Assembly: GCA_963923955.1 (NCBI GenBank)
Contig: OZ000552.1
Span: 1,922,001-1,986,000 of the forward strand
Source of the DNA: G963923955 sp963923955
GTDB lineage: Bacteria > Pseudomonadota > Gammaproteobacteria > Eutrophobiales > Eutrophobiaceae
Direction of reading: 5' to 3'
Length of the DNA stretch: 64,000 nt
Part shown: positions 1 through 9,057 of the stretch, piece by piece
Position numbering within the stretch: position 1 is the first letter of the stretch
Layout of the letters: the number at the start of each line of letters is the position of its first letter
Program-made: the position numbers and the translations under genes
The notes under the pieces: model-generated
Databases searched by the model: none
What the model saw: the letters and a program-made list of their open reading frames with translations, nothing else
Told to the model about the DNA's origin: nothing

Positions 1-3
1 ACC

Positions 4-2895
4 ATGCCTAAAAAGAAAACTGCAAAGAAAACTGCCAAGCAAGTAGAAAGCCTCGCTCATAAACAAGCGCGGCGGCGGCATATTCCTACTGCCGAGTATC
101 AGTCCTTGCTGGATGAGGAACAACGCCGACCGCAGACGGTGACCTATGCCCGCAACCCGGATCTCGACCCGCAGCTCATCTGGCAGTGCGCGGAGGTGCC
201 CTTATCGCAAGACCAGATTGAGGAATTGAAAGAAGGCAAGCCGATCACGCTGGAGCAGGCGCAGCTCATCTGGCGCGGCAAGGACAAGGCGGACCTGGCC
301 GATCTCATCGTGGATGCTCCGCCGCTGTACATCCAGGAAAAAGTCCAGCCTAAGGCGCTGATTGACGACTTGCGCCGAGAAAGCGAGCAGAGCGAGGCCG
401 AGCGCGCGAACCAAGAGACCGGCTTCACCGAAGACTTCTTTGCCGATTTCAACGGCCTATCCAGCGAGGCCGCCAAGACGGAGTTTTATCAACATGAGGC
501 CAACTGGTCGAACCGCATGATCTTAGGCGATTCCTTGCAAGTGATAGCCAGCCTGGCCGGACGCGAGGGCCTGCGTGGGCGGGTGCAGTGCATCTATCTC
601 GACCCGCCTTATGGCATCAAATTCAACTCTAATTTCCAGTTCTCCACCGCCAGCCGCGATGTCAAGGACGGCAAACCTGAGCACATCACGCGCGAGCCGG
701 AGCAGGTAAAAGCCTTTCGCGACACCTGGCGCGACGGCATCCATTCGTATCTAAGTTATCTGCGCGACCGGCTGACTGTGGCGCGTGATCTATTGACCGA
801 ATCAGGCAGCATCTTCGTGCAGATCGGCGATGAGAACGTGCATCGCGTACGCTGCCTGATGGATGAGGTGTTTGGGGATGAGAATTTTGTAAGTTTAATC
901 ACTATTCAAAAAATGGCTGGTCTAGGATCTCAGTATCTTAAAGGTGCTTGTGATTATGTGATTTACTTTGGCCGTGATGCTACACGGACGAAATACCGTC
1001 AACTATTTTTTCCTAAGGTAGTAGGTAAAGGGCATGGTTCTGGCGCAAGATATGATCAGGTTATCGATCCTTTTGGCAATCGGCTACCTATTAAGAAGGT
1101 TATTGACAATCTTGCCAAGTTTGAACAAGAAGGCTGGCATGTTGCCCAGCCTACTACGCTTACAACTTTCGGCTCCGGCGGATCTTCATTCTTCCCTGTA
1201 AACTTTCAGGGAGTTGAATATCTGCCCGCTGTAAACAAGGGTTGGCTTACTCATACAGAAGGAATAAAGCGTTTAGAACAAGCAGGACGTATAATCCAGA
1301 CTGGTAATTCTATTCGGTATGTGAGGCGATTAGCAGACCATCCTAGCTACGAAATAAATAACATTTGGACAGATATAGCCAGCCCTCCTGACTTGGCATA
1401 TGTTGTGCAAACATCTAAACGGTTGATAGAACGCTGCCTCCTAATGACCACCGACCCGGGCGATCTGGTGTTGGATCCGACCTGCGGTTCCGGCACCACC
1501 GCGTACGTGGCCGAGCAATGGGGGCGACGCTGGATCACCATCGACACCTCGCGCGTGGCGCTTGCGCTGGCCCGGGCGCGGCTGATGGGCGCGCGCTATC
1601 CGTACTACCTGCTGGCCGACTCCGCCGACGGCCGCGCCAAAGAACAAGAACTCGCCGGCAAGGCGCCGTCCACTACGCCCGCCGGCGGCGACATTCGTTT
1701 GGGTTTTGTGTATGAACGGGCGCCGCATATCACGCTGAAATCCATCGCCAACAACGCCGAGATCGATGTCATCTGGGAACGGTTTCAGGAGACGCTGGCG
1801 CCGCTGCGCGCAGCGCTGAATGCGGCCCTGGGCGAGCAGTGGGAGGAATGGCAGGTGCCGCGCGAAGCCGATGCCGACTGGCCGGCGGCAGCGAAGCAGA
1901 CCCATGCCGATTGGTGGGCGGGGCGCTTGGCGCGGCAGCAGGCGATCGATGCGGCCATTACACACGGCGCGGCGGTGGAGCGTTTATACGACCGGCCGTA
2001 TGAAGATCGCCGCCGGGTGCGGGTGGCCGGGCCCTTCACGGTGGAGAGCGCCTTGCCCTATCGCGCGCTGGGCGTGGGCGCGGACGATGAGTTGCTCGAC
2101 CCGCTTGCGGCGCTGGCCGATGAAGCGCCCGACTTTGTGGCGATGATCCTGGAGAACTTAAAGGCCGCCGGCGTGCAGCAGGCGCACAAGGAAGACAAGC
2201 TGGATTTCAGCGCGCTGGAGCCGTGGCCGGGCAAGTTAATTTGCGCCGAAGGCACCTACAGCGAGGCGGACGGGGCGCAGCGGCATGCGGCGGTGTTTAT
2301 CGGGCCGGAGTTCGGCACCGTGGCGCGCCGGGACTTGATGGCCGCGGCACGCGAGGCGGTTGAGGCCGGCTTTGATGCGCTGATCGCGTGCGCCTTTAAT
2401 TACGATGCGCATCTGGCTGAGGTGAACAAGCTGGGGCGGCTGCCTATCTTAAAGGCGCGCATGAATGCGGACTTGCACATGGCCGGTGAATTGAAAAACA
2501 CCGACAAGGCCAATTTGTTCGTCATCTTCGGCGAGCCGGATATTGAGATTGAGACGACCGACAAGGGGCAGCTGCGGGTGCGGATCATTGGCGTGGATGT
2601 GTTTGACCCGGCCAAGGGGGAGATCCGAAGCGATAACACGGACGGCATCGCCTGCTGGTTTATCGACACCGATTATAACGAGGAGAGTTTCTTTGTGCGC
2701 CATGCGTATTTCCTGGGCGCCAATGACCCGTACAAATCGCTGAAGACCACGCTGCAAGCCGAGATCAACGAGGCGGCCTGGGCGAGCTTGCACAGCGATG
2801 TCTCCCGCCCCTTTGATAAGCCCGCCAGCGGCCGCATCGCGGTCAAAGTCATCAACCGCTTGGGCGATGAAGTGATGAAGGTGTTTGGGGTTTAG
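4..2895 (+). CDS. Type III-style site-specific DNA methyltransferase (Mod-like)
   Basis: This protein of 963 residues should transfer a methyl group from SAM to an adenine (or cytosine N4) in a specific DNA site. The catalytic DPPYG motif lies near residue 200 and the SAM-binding DPTCGSGTT motif near residue 491, the order of beta-class amino-methyltransferases such as type III Mod subunits. The lysine-rich N-terminus and its first 70 residues look like a normal Mod start, so the ATG at base 4 may be genuine, although only three upstream bases are visible. The segment between the two motifs (about 880-1440) is far more AT-rich than its flanks and corresponds to the target-recognition domain. 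The C-terminal 400 residues are a long extension seen in larger Mod-like proteins. A decayed Fic gene follows and no helicase/nuclease (Res) subunit is visible. Confidence 0.9.
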   Translation: MPKKKTAKKTAKQVESLAHKQARRRHIPTAEYQSLLDEEQRRPQTVTYARNPDLDPQLIWQCAEVPLSQDQIEELKEGKPITLEQAQLIWRGKDKADLADLIVDAPPLYIQEKVQPKALIDDLRRESEQSEAERANQETGFTEDFFADFNGLSSEAAKTEFYQHEANWSNRMILGDSLQVIASLAGREGLRGRVQCIYLDPPYGIKFNSNFQFSTASRDVKDGKPEHITREPEQVKAFRDTWRDGIHSYLSYLRDRLTVARDLLTESGSIFVQIGDENVHRVRCLMDEVFGDENFVSLITIQKMAGLGSQYLKGACDYVIYFGRDATRTKYRQLFFPKVVGKGHGSGARYDQVIDPFGNRLPIKKVIDNLAKFEQEGWHVAQPTTLTTFGSGGSSFFPVNFQGVEYLPAVNKGWLTHTEGIKRLEQAGRIIQTGNSIRYVRRLADHPSYEINNIWTDIASPPDLAYVVQTSKRLIERCLLMTTDPGDLVLDPTCGSGTTAYVAEQWGRRWITIDTSRVALALARARLMGARYPYYLLADSADGRAKEQELAGKAPSTTPAGGDIRLGFVYERAPHITLKSIANNAEIDVIWERFQETLAPLRAALNAALGEQWEEWQVPREADADWPAAAKQTHADWWAGRLARQQAIDAAITHGAAVERLYDRPYEDRRRVRVAGPFTVESALPYRALGVGADDELLDPLAALADEAPDFVAMILENLKAAGVQQAHKEDKLDFSALEPWPGKLICAEGTYSEADGAQRHAAVFIGPEFGTVARRDLMAAAREAVEAGFDALIACAFNYDAHLAEVNKLGRLPILKARMNADLHMAGELKNTDKANLFVIFGEPDIEIETTDKGQLRVRIIGVDVFDPAKGEIRSDNTDGIACWFIDTDYNEESFFVRHAYFLGANDPYKSLKTTLQAEINEAAWASLHSDVSRPFDKPASGRIAVKVINRLGDEVMKVFGV

Positions 2896-2919
2896 GGGCT
2901 TCGCCGTTAGTATGGCGTG

Positions 2920-3060
2920 ATGAAGCCCGATATTCCTGATCGCTTGCCTCTTGAAGGGCTGGATTATGCCAGGCTGTTCCAATGGGCGGGGGCAGGCTGA
3001 TGTAAGCCTTGGCGCGCTATGATGGCTTGTTGCAGGGTATTCCTAACCCGGCGGTGAGGT
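2920..3060 (+). pseudogene. Decayed N-terminal fragment of a Fic-family protein
   Basis: An ATG at 2920 opens 26 codons with a Fic-like beginning (DRLPLEGLDYARLF), ending at TGA 2998-3000. From 3006 a different frame reads ALARYDGLLQGIPNPAV, which strongly resembles the N-terminal helix region of Fic AMP-transferases. The rest of the protein, including the HPFxxGN active site, is absent. The two pieces are joined only by a frameshift near 2996-3006. Fic genes often sit between mod and res genes in type III-like islands, which supports the call. The downstream neighbour is a convergent amidohydrolase gene. Confidence 0.65.
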
Positions 3061-3096
3061 GATCGCCCCCGGCTACGCAAGCGGCCGGGCAAGGGC

Positions 3097-4389
3097 TTAT
3101 TTTCTGTAAATAAACGATGGTTCTGCATCCAGCTTCCGGTAACGCTCGCCCAAGCGGGTGGAACGCGATACCATGGGCAGCATTTGCCCGGCAATGATCA
3201 CCTGCTCGGCGCGGGTCAGTAATTCCAGCGGGTCGCCGCTCCAGATCACCAGATCAGCTTGCTTGCCCGGCTCGATACTGCCGAAGCGCTCGGCAAAGCC
3301 AAAGACCTGCGCCGGATACAGGCTCATCGCCTTGATCGCTTCCTCTATGGGCAGGCCATAGGACACGGCATTGCCGGCGGCTTGGCGTACCAAGTGGGCG
3401 GCATGGGTCTCCATGATAAAGTTCATGCGCGACAACAATATTTTCACGCCCGCCTCGTGTAACAAGCGGGCATTGTCAAAACGGGCACCTAAGCGATCAA
3501 AATTCGCCGGTAAGTTGGCCATGGGATTGAGGATCACGGGTACCCCGGCGCGGGCGATTTCCGCGGCCACCATCCAGCCCTCGGTGGCACCGGCCAGCAC
3601 CAGGTTCAGCTGAAACTCTTGGGCCAAATCCAGCATTTTCTTTATATCACTGGCCTTCTCGACCTTAACGACAAAGGGCTTGCTTGCGTTCAACACCGGC
3701 AGCAAGGCCGCCAGATCATGCAGCGGCAAACTCAGCGTGCGCCACTTGCCGGTGCGGATTGCCTGACGATTTTTGCCATACTCTCTTGCATCCAGCAGGG
3801 CATGGCGCATTTTTATATAGGCAGCCGCGCGTGAGCCGCCGGCCATCTCACCACCAGCGCTGCCGAAGTTGGCGAATACGGCGACACTGTCATCGATCAC
3901 CACCATATCCGGATCATCGCTTAAGCGAATGGCTGCGCCCTGACCGGCAAAGAGATGATGGCCGGAACCCGGTACCACGATCGCCTGCGTCAAGCCATGT
4001 GTGCGGTTATAGGGGATCAGGGTGGAATAGGGATTGATGCCGGCGGCGATGGCAAAGGAAGCGCTGTACTGCTCGTCTTTGGTTGTGGCATCCACGGTTT
4101 GCGCAATCAGATTGATTTCCAGTAATCCCAGGCGCGTATAGGAGTTCACCAATCCGGGGGTGATTTGCTTACCGCTTGCATCGATGCGCATGGCGTCAGG
4201 GCCGGCCTCTACTTGCTCCCCGACCGCAGCAATTCTGCCCTCCCGTATCAGGATACTGCCGTTTTCGATCAAGCCGGCATCCGTTGCCGTATAGACCTTG
4301 GCGTTTTGTATGAGAACATCCGCAGCAAACAGACCAAAGGATGCCAGGCCAAGCGATACAAGGGTGCTGAGATAAGCTAAGTTTCTCAT
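3097..4389 (-). CDS. Exported amidohydrolase-family protein lacking the HxH metal motif
   Basis: A 430-residue protein with an N-terminal hydrophobic signal (about residues 1-22), so probably periplasmic. It has the beta-sandwich/TIM-barrel layout of imidazolonepropionase-like amidohydrolases: an N-terminal VLIQNAKVYT strand, the ITPGL turn, and the C-terminal GSIEPGKQADLVIWSGDP signature. Where active members have HxH straight after the PGL turn, this protein has Y84-T85-R86. That predicts altered metal binding or a non-catalytic partner role. Its ATG overlaps the stop of the upstream amidohydrolase by 4 bases, so the two are translationally coupled and probably work as a pair. Substrate unknown. 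Confidence 0.8.
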   Translation of the reverse strand: MRNLAYLSTLVSLGLASFGLFAADVLIQNAKVYTATDAGLIENGSILIREGRIAAVGEQVEAGPDAMRIDASGKQITPGLVNSYTRLGLLEINLIAQTVDATTKDEQYSASFAIAAGINPYSTLIPYNRTHGLTQAIVVPGSGHHLFAGQGAAIRLSDDPDMVVIDDSVAVFANFGSAGGEMAGGSRAAAYIKMRHALLDAREYGKNRQAIRTGKWRTLSLPLHDLAALLPVLNASKPFVVKVEKASDIKKMLDLAQEFQLNLVLAGATEGWMVAAEIARAGVPVILNPMANLPANFDRLGARFDNARLLHEAGVKILLSRMNFIMETHAAHLVRQAAGNAVSYGLPIEEAIKAMSLYPAQVFGFAERFGSIEPGKQADLVIWSGDPLELLTRAEQVIIAGQMLPMVSRSTRLGERYRKLDAEPSFIYRK

Positions 4390-5807
4390 AGCCGTTCTCC
4401 TCCGGGGTCAACAATCCCCAAATCGAAATCCGTGACCGGCTGCCGGTTTTTGTTATTGCGGTCATACACCAGCACCCCGTCGATGAACACCTTTTCCGTC
4501 TTGGTGTAGATGCTGAAAGGATCGCCGTCCCAGATTACCAAGTCGGCCATCTTGCCCGGCTCCAGACTGCCGGTCTGCTCGGCAATGCCCAAAGCCCGGG
4601 CCGGATTGAGCGTGATCCATTTTATCGCCTGCGCCCGGTCGATCTGATAACCTGCCCCTCTGCCGGCCGCCATGATCTTCGCCGCCTCCTGATTTAGGTG
4701 CTGAATGGTAATGGCCGAATCAGAATGCACGATGGCACAGCCGCCGGCCTGGTCGACCATGACGACATTCTCCTCCACCATGTCGAAGGCTTCGTGCTTA
4801 AAGCCCCACCACTCCGGCCACATGGCCGCGCAAACGCCGTTCTCGGCCAGGATGTCGGCGACCTTGTAGGCTTCGATGGCATGATGAAAGGCCGTGATCC
4901 GGTAGCCGAACTCCTTGGCGATGTCCAGCATCACCGCCATTTCCTCGCCCCGGTAGCAATGGTTATGCACCAGAATATTCCCGCGCAGCACCTCAACCAG
5001 GGTCTCCAGTTGCAAATCCCGCTCCGGCTTGTCGGCTTCCTCGCCTTTGGCTCGTTTTTCCTCGTACTTCTCCCATTTGCGTTTATATTCTACCGCCTTT
5101 ATCCAGGCCGCCCGATAACCGGCAACGTTGGCCATGCGCGTGGCCGGGGCCTTCTTCATGTCGCCATAAACCCGCTTCGGGTTCTCACCACAGGCCATCT
5201 TCAGGCCATGCGGTGCGCCGGGAAACTTCATCCCTTGCACCGTGCGCGCCGGTAAGTTTTTCAAGGTCACGCTGCGGCCACCGAAGAGATTCGCCGAGCC
5301 GGGAAGAACTTGCAGGGAAGTCACCCCGCCTGCTAGGGCCAGGGTAAATTGCGGGTCTTGTGTCCACACCGAATGCTCGGCCCAGACCTGGGCGGTATTG
5401 GGACTGGTGATTTCATTGCCGTCCCGGTTGCCCTCATGGCTCGGGGCGGCATAGACGCCCATGTGCGAATGCACGTCAATGAGGCCGGGCGTCAGCCACT
5501 TGCCCCTTGCATCGATCACAACGGCCGCAGTGGGAATACGGATTTGTCGGCCAAGCGCCTTGATGCGGCCATCACCCAGCAAAATGGATGCATTATCAAG
5601 ACGGGCACCGGTTCCGATCAGGATCGTTGCATTGGTGATCGCTACCGGCGCTGCGCGCATGGGCTGATACGTGCCGGGAAAGGCGACCCGCGTTGTTTTT
5701 GCTTCTTGCGCAGCCTCCGTCCGGGTACGCTGATCTGCGCAGGCAAGCGGAAAAACCAGCAAAAAAACCAACAGTCCCGCCAAACCTTTGCTCTTTGCTT
5801 TCATCAT
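4386..5807 (-). CDS. Exported amidohydrolase (imidazolonepropionase-like)
   Basis: A 473-residue metal-dependent hydrolase. Residues 1-24 form a signal sequence ending in LACA; a cysteine is present, but the -3 residue is proline, so a lipoprotein anchor is uncertain. The metal ligands H113 and H115 are intact in LIDVHSHMG, and further histidines (VHNHCYRGE, TAFHHAIEA) suit the other metal and catalytic positions. The C-terminus carries GSLEPGKMADLVIWDGDP, typical of the family. A charged helical insert (about residues 235-265, rich in K and E) is present. First gene of a two-gene operon with the metal-motif-deficient paralogue at 3097-4389. Similar periplasmic enzymes act on cyclic amides or peptides, but no substrate can be assigned. 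Confidence 0.85.
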   Translation of the reverse strand: MMKAKSKGLAGLLVFLLVFPLACADQRTRTEAAQEAKTTRVAFPGTYQPMRAAPVAITNATILIGTGARLDNASILLGDGRIKALGRQIRIPTAAVVIDARGKWLTPGLIDVHSHMGVYAAPSHEGNRDGNEITSPNTAQVWAEHSVWTQDPQFTLALAGGVTSLQVLPGSANLFGGRSVTLKNLPARTVQGMKFPGAPHGLKMACGENPKRVYGDMKKAPATRMANVAGYRAAWIKAVEYKRKWEKYEEKRAKGEEADKPERDLQLETLVEVLRGNILVHNHCYRGEEMAVMLDIAKEFGYRITAFHHAIEAYKVADILAENGVCAAMWPEWWGFKHEAFDMVEENVVMVDQAGGCAIVHSDSAITIQHLNQEAAKIMAAGRGAGYQIDRAQAIKWITLNPARALGIAEQTGSLEPGKMADLVIWDGDPFSIYTKTEKVFIDGVLVYDRNNKNRQPVTDFDLGIVDPGGERL

Positions 5808-5824
5808 TACTTCTCCGAAAAATG

Positions 5825-5938
5825 CTATTCACCAAAGACAATGCCGTCATTCCAATCCGGCTCACAGGTGCGGCAGACCGGCAAGCCCGTGCCGCGAGAT
5901 AAGTAGTCGGCGCATTCATCCAAGAGCGTACTCCGCAT
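5825..5938 (-). CDS. Possible 37-residue ORF with a CxxC motif
   Basis: A small ORF just upstream of the amidohydrolase pair on the same strand. Its composition looks protein-like and it contains CRTC followed by an acidic, aromatic tail (EPDWNDGIVFGE). There is no good ribosome-binding site before the ATG, and an in-frame stop lies nine codons upstream. It may be a real mini-protein, a remnant of a metal-binding protein, or chance. Confidence 0.22.
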   Translation of the reverse strand: MRSTLLDECADYLSRGTGLPVCRTCEPDWNDGIVFGE

Positions 5939-6064
5939 GTAAGAAGACGGCAACCTCGTTGTTTATAACTCATCATTAAAATTGTTGTCCATAACTCGTC
6001 ATCTTCCAACAGCGTCTCTGTTCGCAGTGTTATACAATTCCCGTTTTTCACCGCTTAAAAAAAC

Positions 6065-6685
6065 ATGGCCAAAGACCAACGCACCGTCCTGCGCCGGCTA
6101 TTCATCACGTGCTACAAAATCTTGATCGATCGCCTGGTTGTGCCACAACTTGCGCGCCTGGGCGGCGATGTCTTGGTGATCGGCGCGGGCAAGGAGTCGT
6201 ATCGCAAACTGGTGCCGGGTGCGGCGACCCTCACCTGCACGGATATTGCAGCCAGCGAGCAGCTTGACTTGATGGCCGATGCCCACGCCCTGCCGTTTCG
6301 GGAGCAATCCTTTGACGCCGTCATCCTCATCGATGTGCTGGAGCACCTGCAAGACCCGCAGCAGGCGACAGCCGAGCAGCAGCGCATCTTGCGAGCCGGC
6401 GGCGTGGTCATGGCAGTGGCGCCCTTTCTGTTTCATGTGCATGGCGACCCGCTTGATTTCCAGCGATTTACCGAACACGGGCTGGCGGTGCTGTTCAAGG
6501 ATTTCTCGCAGGCCCACATTCATCCCTTCGGTAATCGTCTGCATGTGATCCTCGATATTTTAAGCACCGGCGGCCCTTTGCCTGCACTCGCCCTGCGGGT
6601 GTTTAGCCACCTCCTCACCCTGCCGCCCCTGCTGTGGACGAGCCGGGATTGCCCCAGCGGCTATGTGGTGAAGGCGGTAAAATGA
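6065..6685 (+). CDS. Class I SAM-dependent methyltransferase
   Basis: A 206-residue protein with the Rossmann methyltransferase signature: VLVIGAGKE (motif I, near residue 37), an acidic strand end CTDIA (motif II), FDAVILIDVLEHL (motif IV) and LRAGGVVMAVAPF (motif V/VI). This matches the Methyltransf_11 type that methylates small molecules, lipids or sugars. The C-terminal third is hydrophobic, which could indicate membrane association. It is divergent from the amidohydrolase pair across a 257-base intergenic region and is followed by a small membrane protein gene. The substrate cannot be deduced. Confidence 0.85.
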   Translation: MAKDQRTVLRRLFITCYKILIDRLVVPQLARLGGDVLVIGAGKESYRKLVPGAATLTCTDIAASEQLDLMADAHALPFREQSFDAVILIDVLEHLQDPQQATAEQQRILRAGGVVMAVAPFLFHVHGDPLDFQRFTEHGLAVLFKDFSQAHIHPFGNRLHVILDILSTGGPLPALALRVFSHLLTLPPLLWTSRDCPSGYVVKAVK

Positions 6686-6760
6686 ACAGCGCCCGCGGTC
6701 AAGCCATGAAAAAAACATCATCCGGCGCATGGGCATGAGATTGAGAATGAGGATAAAGCC

Positions 6761-7297
6761 ATGAAAAAACCCGGCCCTGTGAACCCCTTCGCCGCAGCTT
6801 TTTTAAGGGCTTGTTCCCATGCCCTGTTGGCCGCCTTTTTTGTCTGCATAATCTGGTGGGTGCTCACCGCGGCGGGGGTGCCGGAGGCGCTGGCCGTTGG
6901 TATTGGTCTTGCCTTTGCGCTTGCGCCCGGGGCCTATGATTACCTGGGGCAGGACCTGCTCGGCCGACGCATTGATGAGCCTGATCCGCTGGAGAGTAAT
7001 GATCCCTTTTTGAAGTTTCGTGAGGGGAAGTATTCCCGCCGCCGCGATGAGGGCCTCAATGCCAGCGACTTTGTCTTCATCGCCCGCTTGCTGAAACCGA
7101 AGTACCAGCCGCTGGCGGCGCTCATCGCCGAGTTGGACTTGCCGCAGTGGCGCAAGCTCAATCCGGACAGTGATCTGGTGGAGGCGGTGATGGAAAGCCT
7201 GAGCGATGAGATTGATGAGACGCCGCACTGGGCGCGGGACAAAAAGCTGCCCTTGTATCCGCTCTTCCTGCTGGACTTGCTGGAGTGCCTACACTAG
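6761..7297 (+). CDS. Hypothetical membrane protein with a possibly truncated C-terminus
   Basis: A 178-residue protein of unknown family. Two hydrophobic segments (about residues 17-37 and 40-58) form an N-terminal hairpin, followed by a charged soluble domain of about 120 residues. A usable ribosome-binding site (AGGATAAAG) precedes the ATG. The reading frame stops at TAG (7295-7297) but continues open for 28 further codons with protein-like composition (ELGIDYVFDEEKRG...) to TGA at 7382-7384. The amber codon may therefore be a recent nonsense mutation, a read-through site, or the natural end. Confidence 0.6.
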   Translation: MKKPGPVNPFAAAFLRACSHALLAAFFVCIIWWVLTAAGVPEALAVGIGLAFALAPGAYDYLGQDLLGRRIDEPDPLESNDPFLKFREGKYSRRRDEGLNASDFVFIARLLKPKYQPLAALIAELDLPQWRKLNPDSDLVEAVMESLSDEIDETPHWARDKKLPLYPLFLLDLLECLH

Positions 7298-7518
7298 GAA
7301 CTCGGTATTGATTACGTCTTTGATGAAGAAAAACGCGGCAGCCTGGCAAAACAAAGCAGCGAGCCGGGCGCGCAGTATCATTGAAATCTCAGAGTTTGAT
7401 CTTGTCCGGTTGATGATAAAATTCAAAACTTGCGCAAGCGTTTCTTTTCTCTTGTACTGGAAAGCCGAAAGCTCTGCCCCGATAATGTGCCCACTAATGC
7501 CCGGAGAAAATTGCCGCT

Positions 7519-9057
7519 ATGAAGGCACTGCGCTTGCTACTCGGTGATCAGCTTTCAGAGTCTGTGTCCAGCCTCAAGGGATATAGGCCGCAGACAGACA
7601 TCATTCTCATGTGCGAGGTTCGGGATGAGGCCACCTATGTTCAACACCACAAGAAGAAGATCGCTTTCCTCTTCTCCGCCATGCGCCATTTTGCTCAGGA
7701 ACTCCGGCACAAGGGCTATCGCATTCACTACACAAAACTGGATGACCCCAAGAATACAGGCTCATTCAAGGGCGAGGTAGCGCGTCTCCTGCACTATCAC
7801 GCCTGTGAGCGTATTATCGTGACCCATCCGGGCGAATATCGGGTGTTGGCAGACATAAAGAGCTGGCAATCCGAACTCGGCCTGCCGGTTGAAATACTGC
7901 CCGATGATCGCTTCTTATGCTCACCGGAAACATTTGCAGATTGGGCCGAAGACCGTGCACAGTTACGGATGGAATATTTCTATCGCAAAATGCGCACAAC
8001 ATACAATATCCTGATGCAGGGGCATAAACCGCTGGGCGGGCGCTGGAATTATGATGCTGAGAATCGCAAGCCGCCTAAAGAAGGTCTGTCTATTCCCTCT
8101 CCTTATGTGGGCTCCGTGGATGAGATCACACAGGAAGTAATGGCCCTTGTTGCAGAGCGATTCAGCACCCATTTTGGGGCGCTTGAACCGTTTTATTTTT
8201 CCGTCACCCGCGCCCAAGCCCTGCATGTCCTTGCGCAATTTATCCAACAGCGTCTTACGCACTTCGGGGATTATCAGGATGCCATGCTGCAAGGAGAGCC
8301 GTGGATGTATCATTCCCAGATCAGTTTTTATCTAAATTGTGGCCTGCTGCTGCCGCTTGAATGTGTGCAGGCTGCTGCGAATGCTTATGCACAAGGTACG
8401 GCACCGCTTAATGCTGTAGAGGGTTTTATCCGCCAAATCATCGGTTGGCGAGAATATGTGCGCGGGGTCTATTGGCTGAAAATGCCTGCCTACGCAGCTG
8501 AGAATTTCCTTGCGGCCACACGTCCGCTGCCGGAGTTCTATTGGACGGCCAAAACAAAGATGAATTGTCTGCGCCAATGTATTCTACAGACAAAACAAAA
8601 TGCCTACGCCCATCATATTCAGCGCTTGATGGTGCTGGGCAATTTTGCCCTGCTTGCCGGCATTCACCCAGAGCAGGTCAATAAATGGTTCTTGATTGTT
8701 TATGCCGATGCCTATGAGTGGGTCGAGCTTCCCAATGTATCGGGGATGATTCTCTTTGCCGATGGCGGCTATCTGGCGAGCAAGCCCTATGCCGCCGGCG
8801 GAGGTTATATCCACAAGATGTCTGATTATTGCCGGCGTTGCACCTACTTGGTGACAAAGAAGAATGGCCGGCAAGCCTGCCCATTCAATTATCTCTATTG
8901 GGATTTTTTAGATCGCAATCGGGAAAAACTGCAAGCCAACCCCCGCATGGGCATGATGTATAAAACCTTTGCTCGCATGAGCGACAGCAAGAAAAAGGCC
9001 ATTCGTGATGATAGCCGCAGATTTTTAGCGCGCATGGCGCATGAAGAAGAAGTCTGA
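7519..9057 (+). CDS. FeS-type bacterial cryptochrome/(6-4) photolyase
   Basis: A 512-residue FAD flavoprotein of the FeS-BCP family, which repairs UV (6-4) photoproducts using light. The N-terminal Rossmann-like domain begins LRLLLGDQLS. The four cysteines expected to hold the 4Fe-4S cluster are C350, C438, C441 and C454 (motifs MNCLRQC, YCRRC, QACPFN), the same spacing known from Agrobacterium PhrB. Two adjacent histidines (H365-H366) lie in the active-site helix AYAHHIQRLM. FAD-binding features (GWREYVRGVYW; DAYEWVELPNVSGM) are present. A DUF2256 gene overlaps its 3' end, a frequent partner of this family. Light-damage repair fits the proteorhodopsin lifestyle indicated elsewhere. Confidence 0.93.
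   Translation: MKALRLLLGDQLSESVSSLKGYRPQTDIILMCEVRDEATYVQHHKKKIAFLFSAMRHFAQELRHKGYRIHYTKLDDPKNTGSFKGEVARLLHYHACERIIVTHPGEYRVLADIKSWQSELGLPVEILPDDRFLCSPETFADWAEDRAQLRMEYFYRKMRTTYNILMQGHKPLGGRWNYDAENRKPPKEGLSIPSPYVGSVDEITQEVMALVAERFSTHFGALEPFYFSVTRAQALHVLAQFIQQRLTHFGDYQDAMLQGEPWMYHSQISFYLNCGLLLPLECVQAAANAYAQGTAPLNAVEGFIRQIIGWREYVRGVYWLKMPAYAAENFLAATRPLPEFYWTAKTKMNCLRQCILQTKQNAYAHHIQRLMVLGNFALLAGIHPEQVNKWFLIVYADAYEWVELPNVSGMILFADGGYLASKPYAAGGGYIHKMSDYCRRCTYLVTKKNGRQACPFNYLYWDFLDRNREKLQANPRMGMMYKTFARMSDSKKKAIRDDSRRFLARMAHEEEV

Noticed and set aside
1441..1965. Minus-strand ORF inside the Mod gene
   Set aside because: Antisense shadow; the Mod reading frame carries the SAM-binding motif here.
5596..6051. 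Minus-strand ORF of 151 codons over the amidohydrolase start
   Set aside because: Most of it is out of frame with the clear signal peptide of the amidohydrolase and has no motif.
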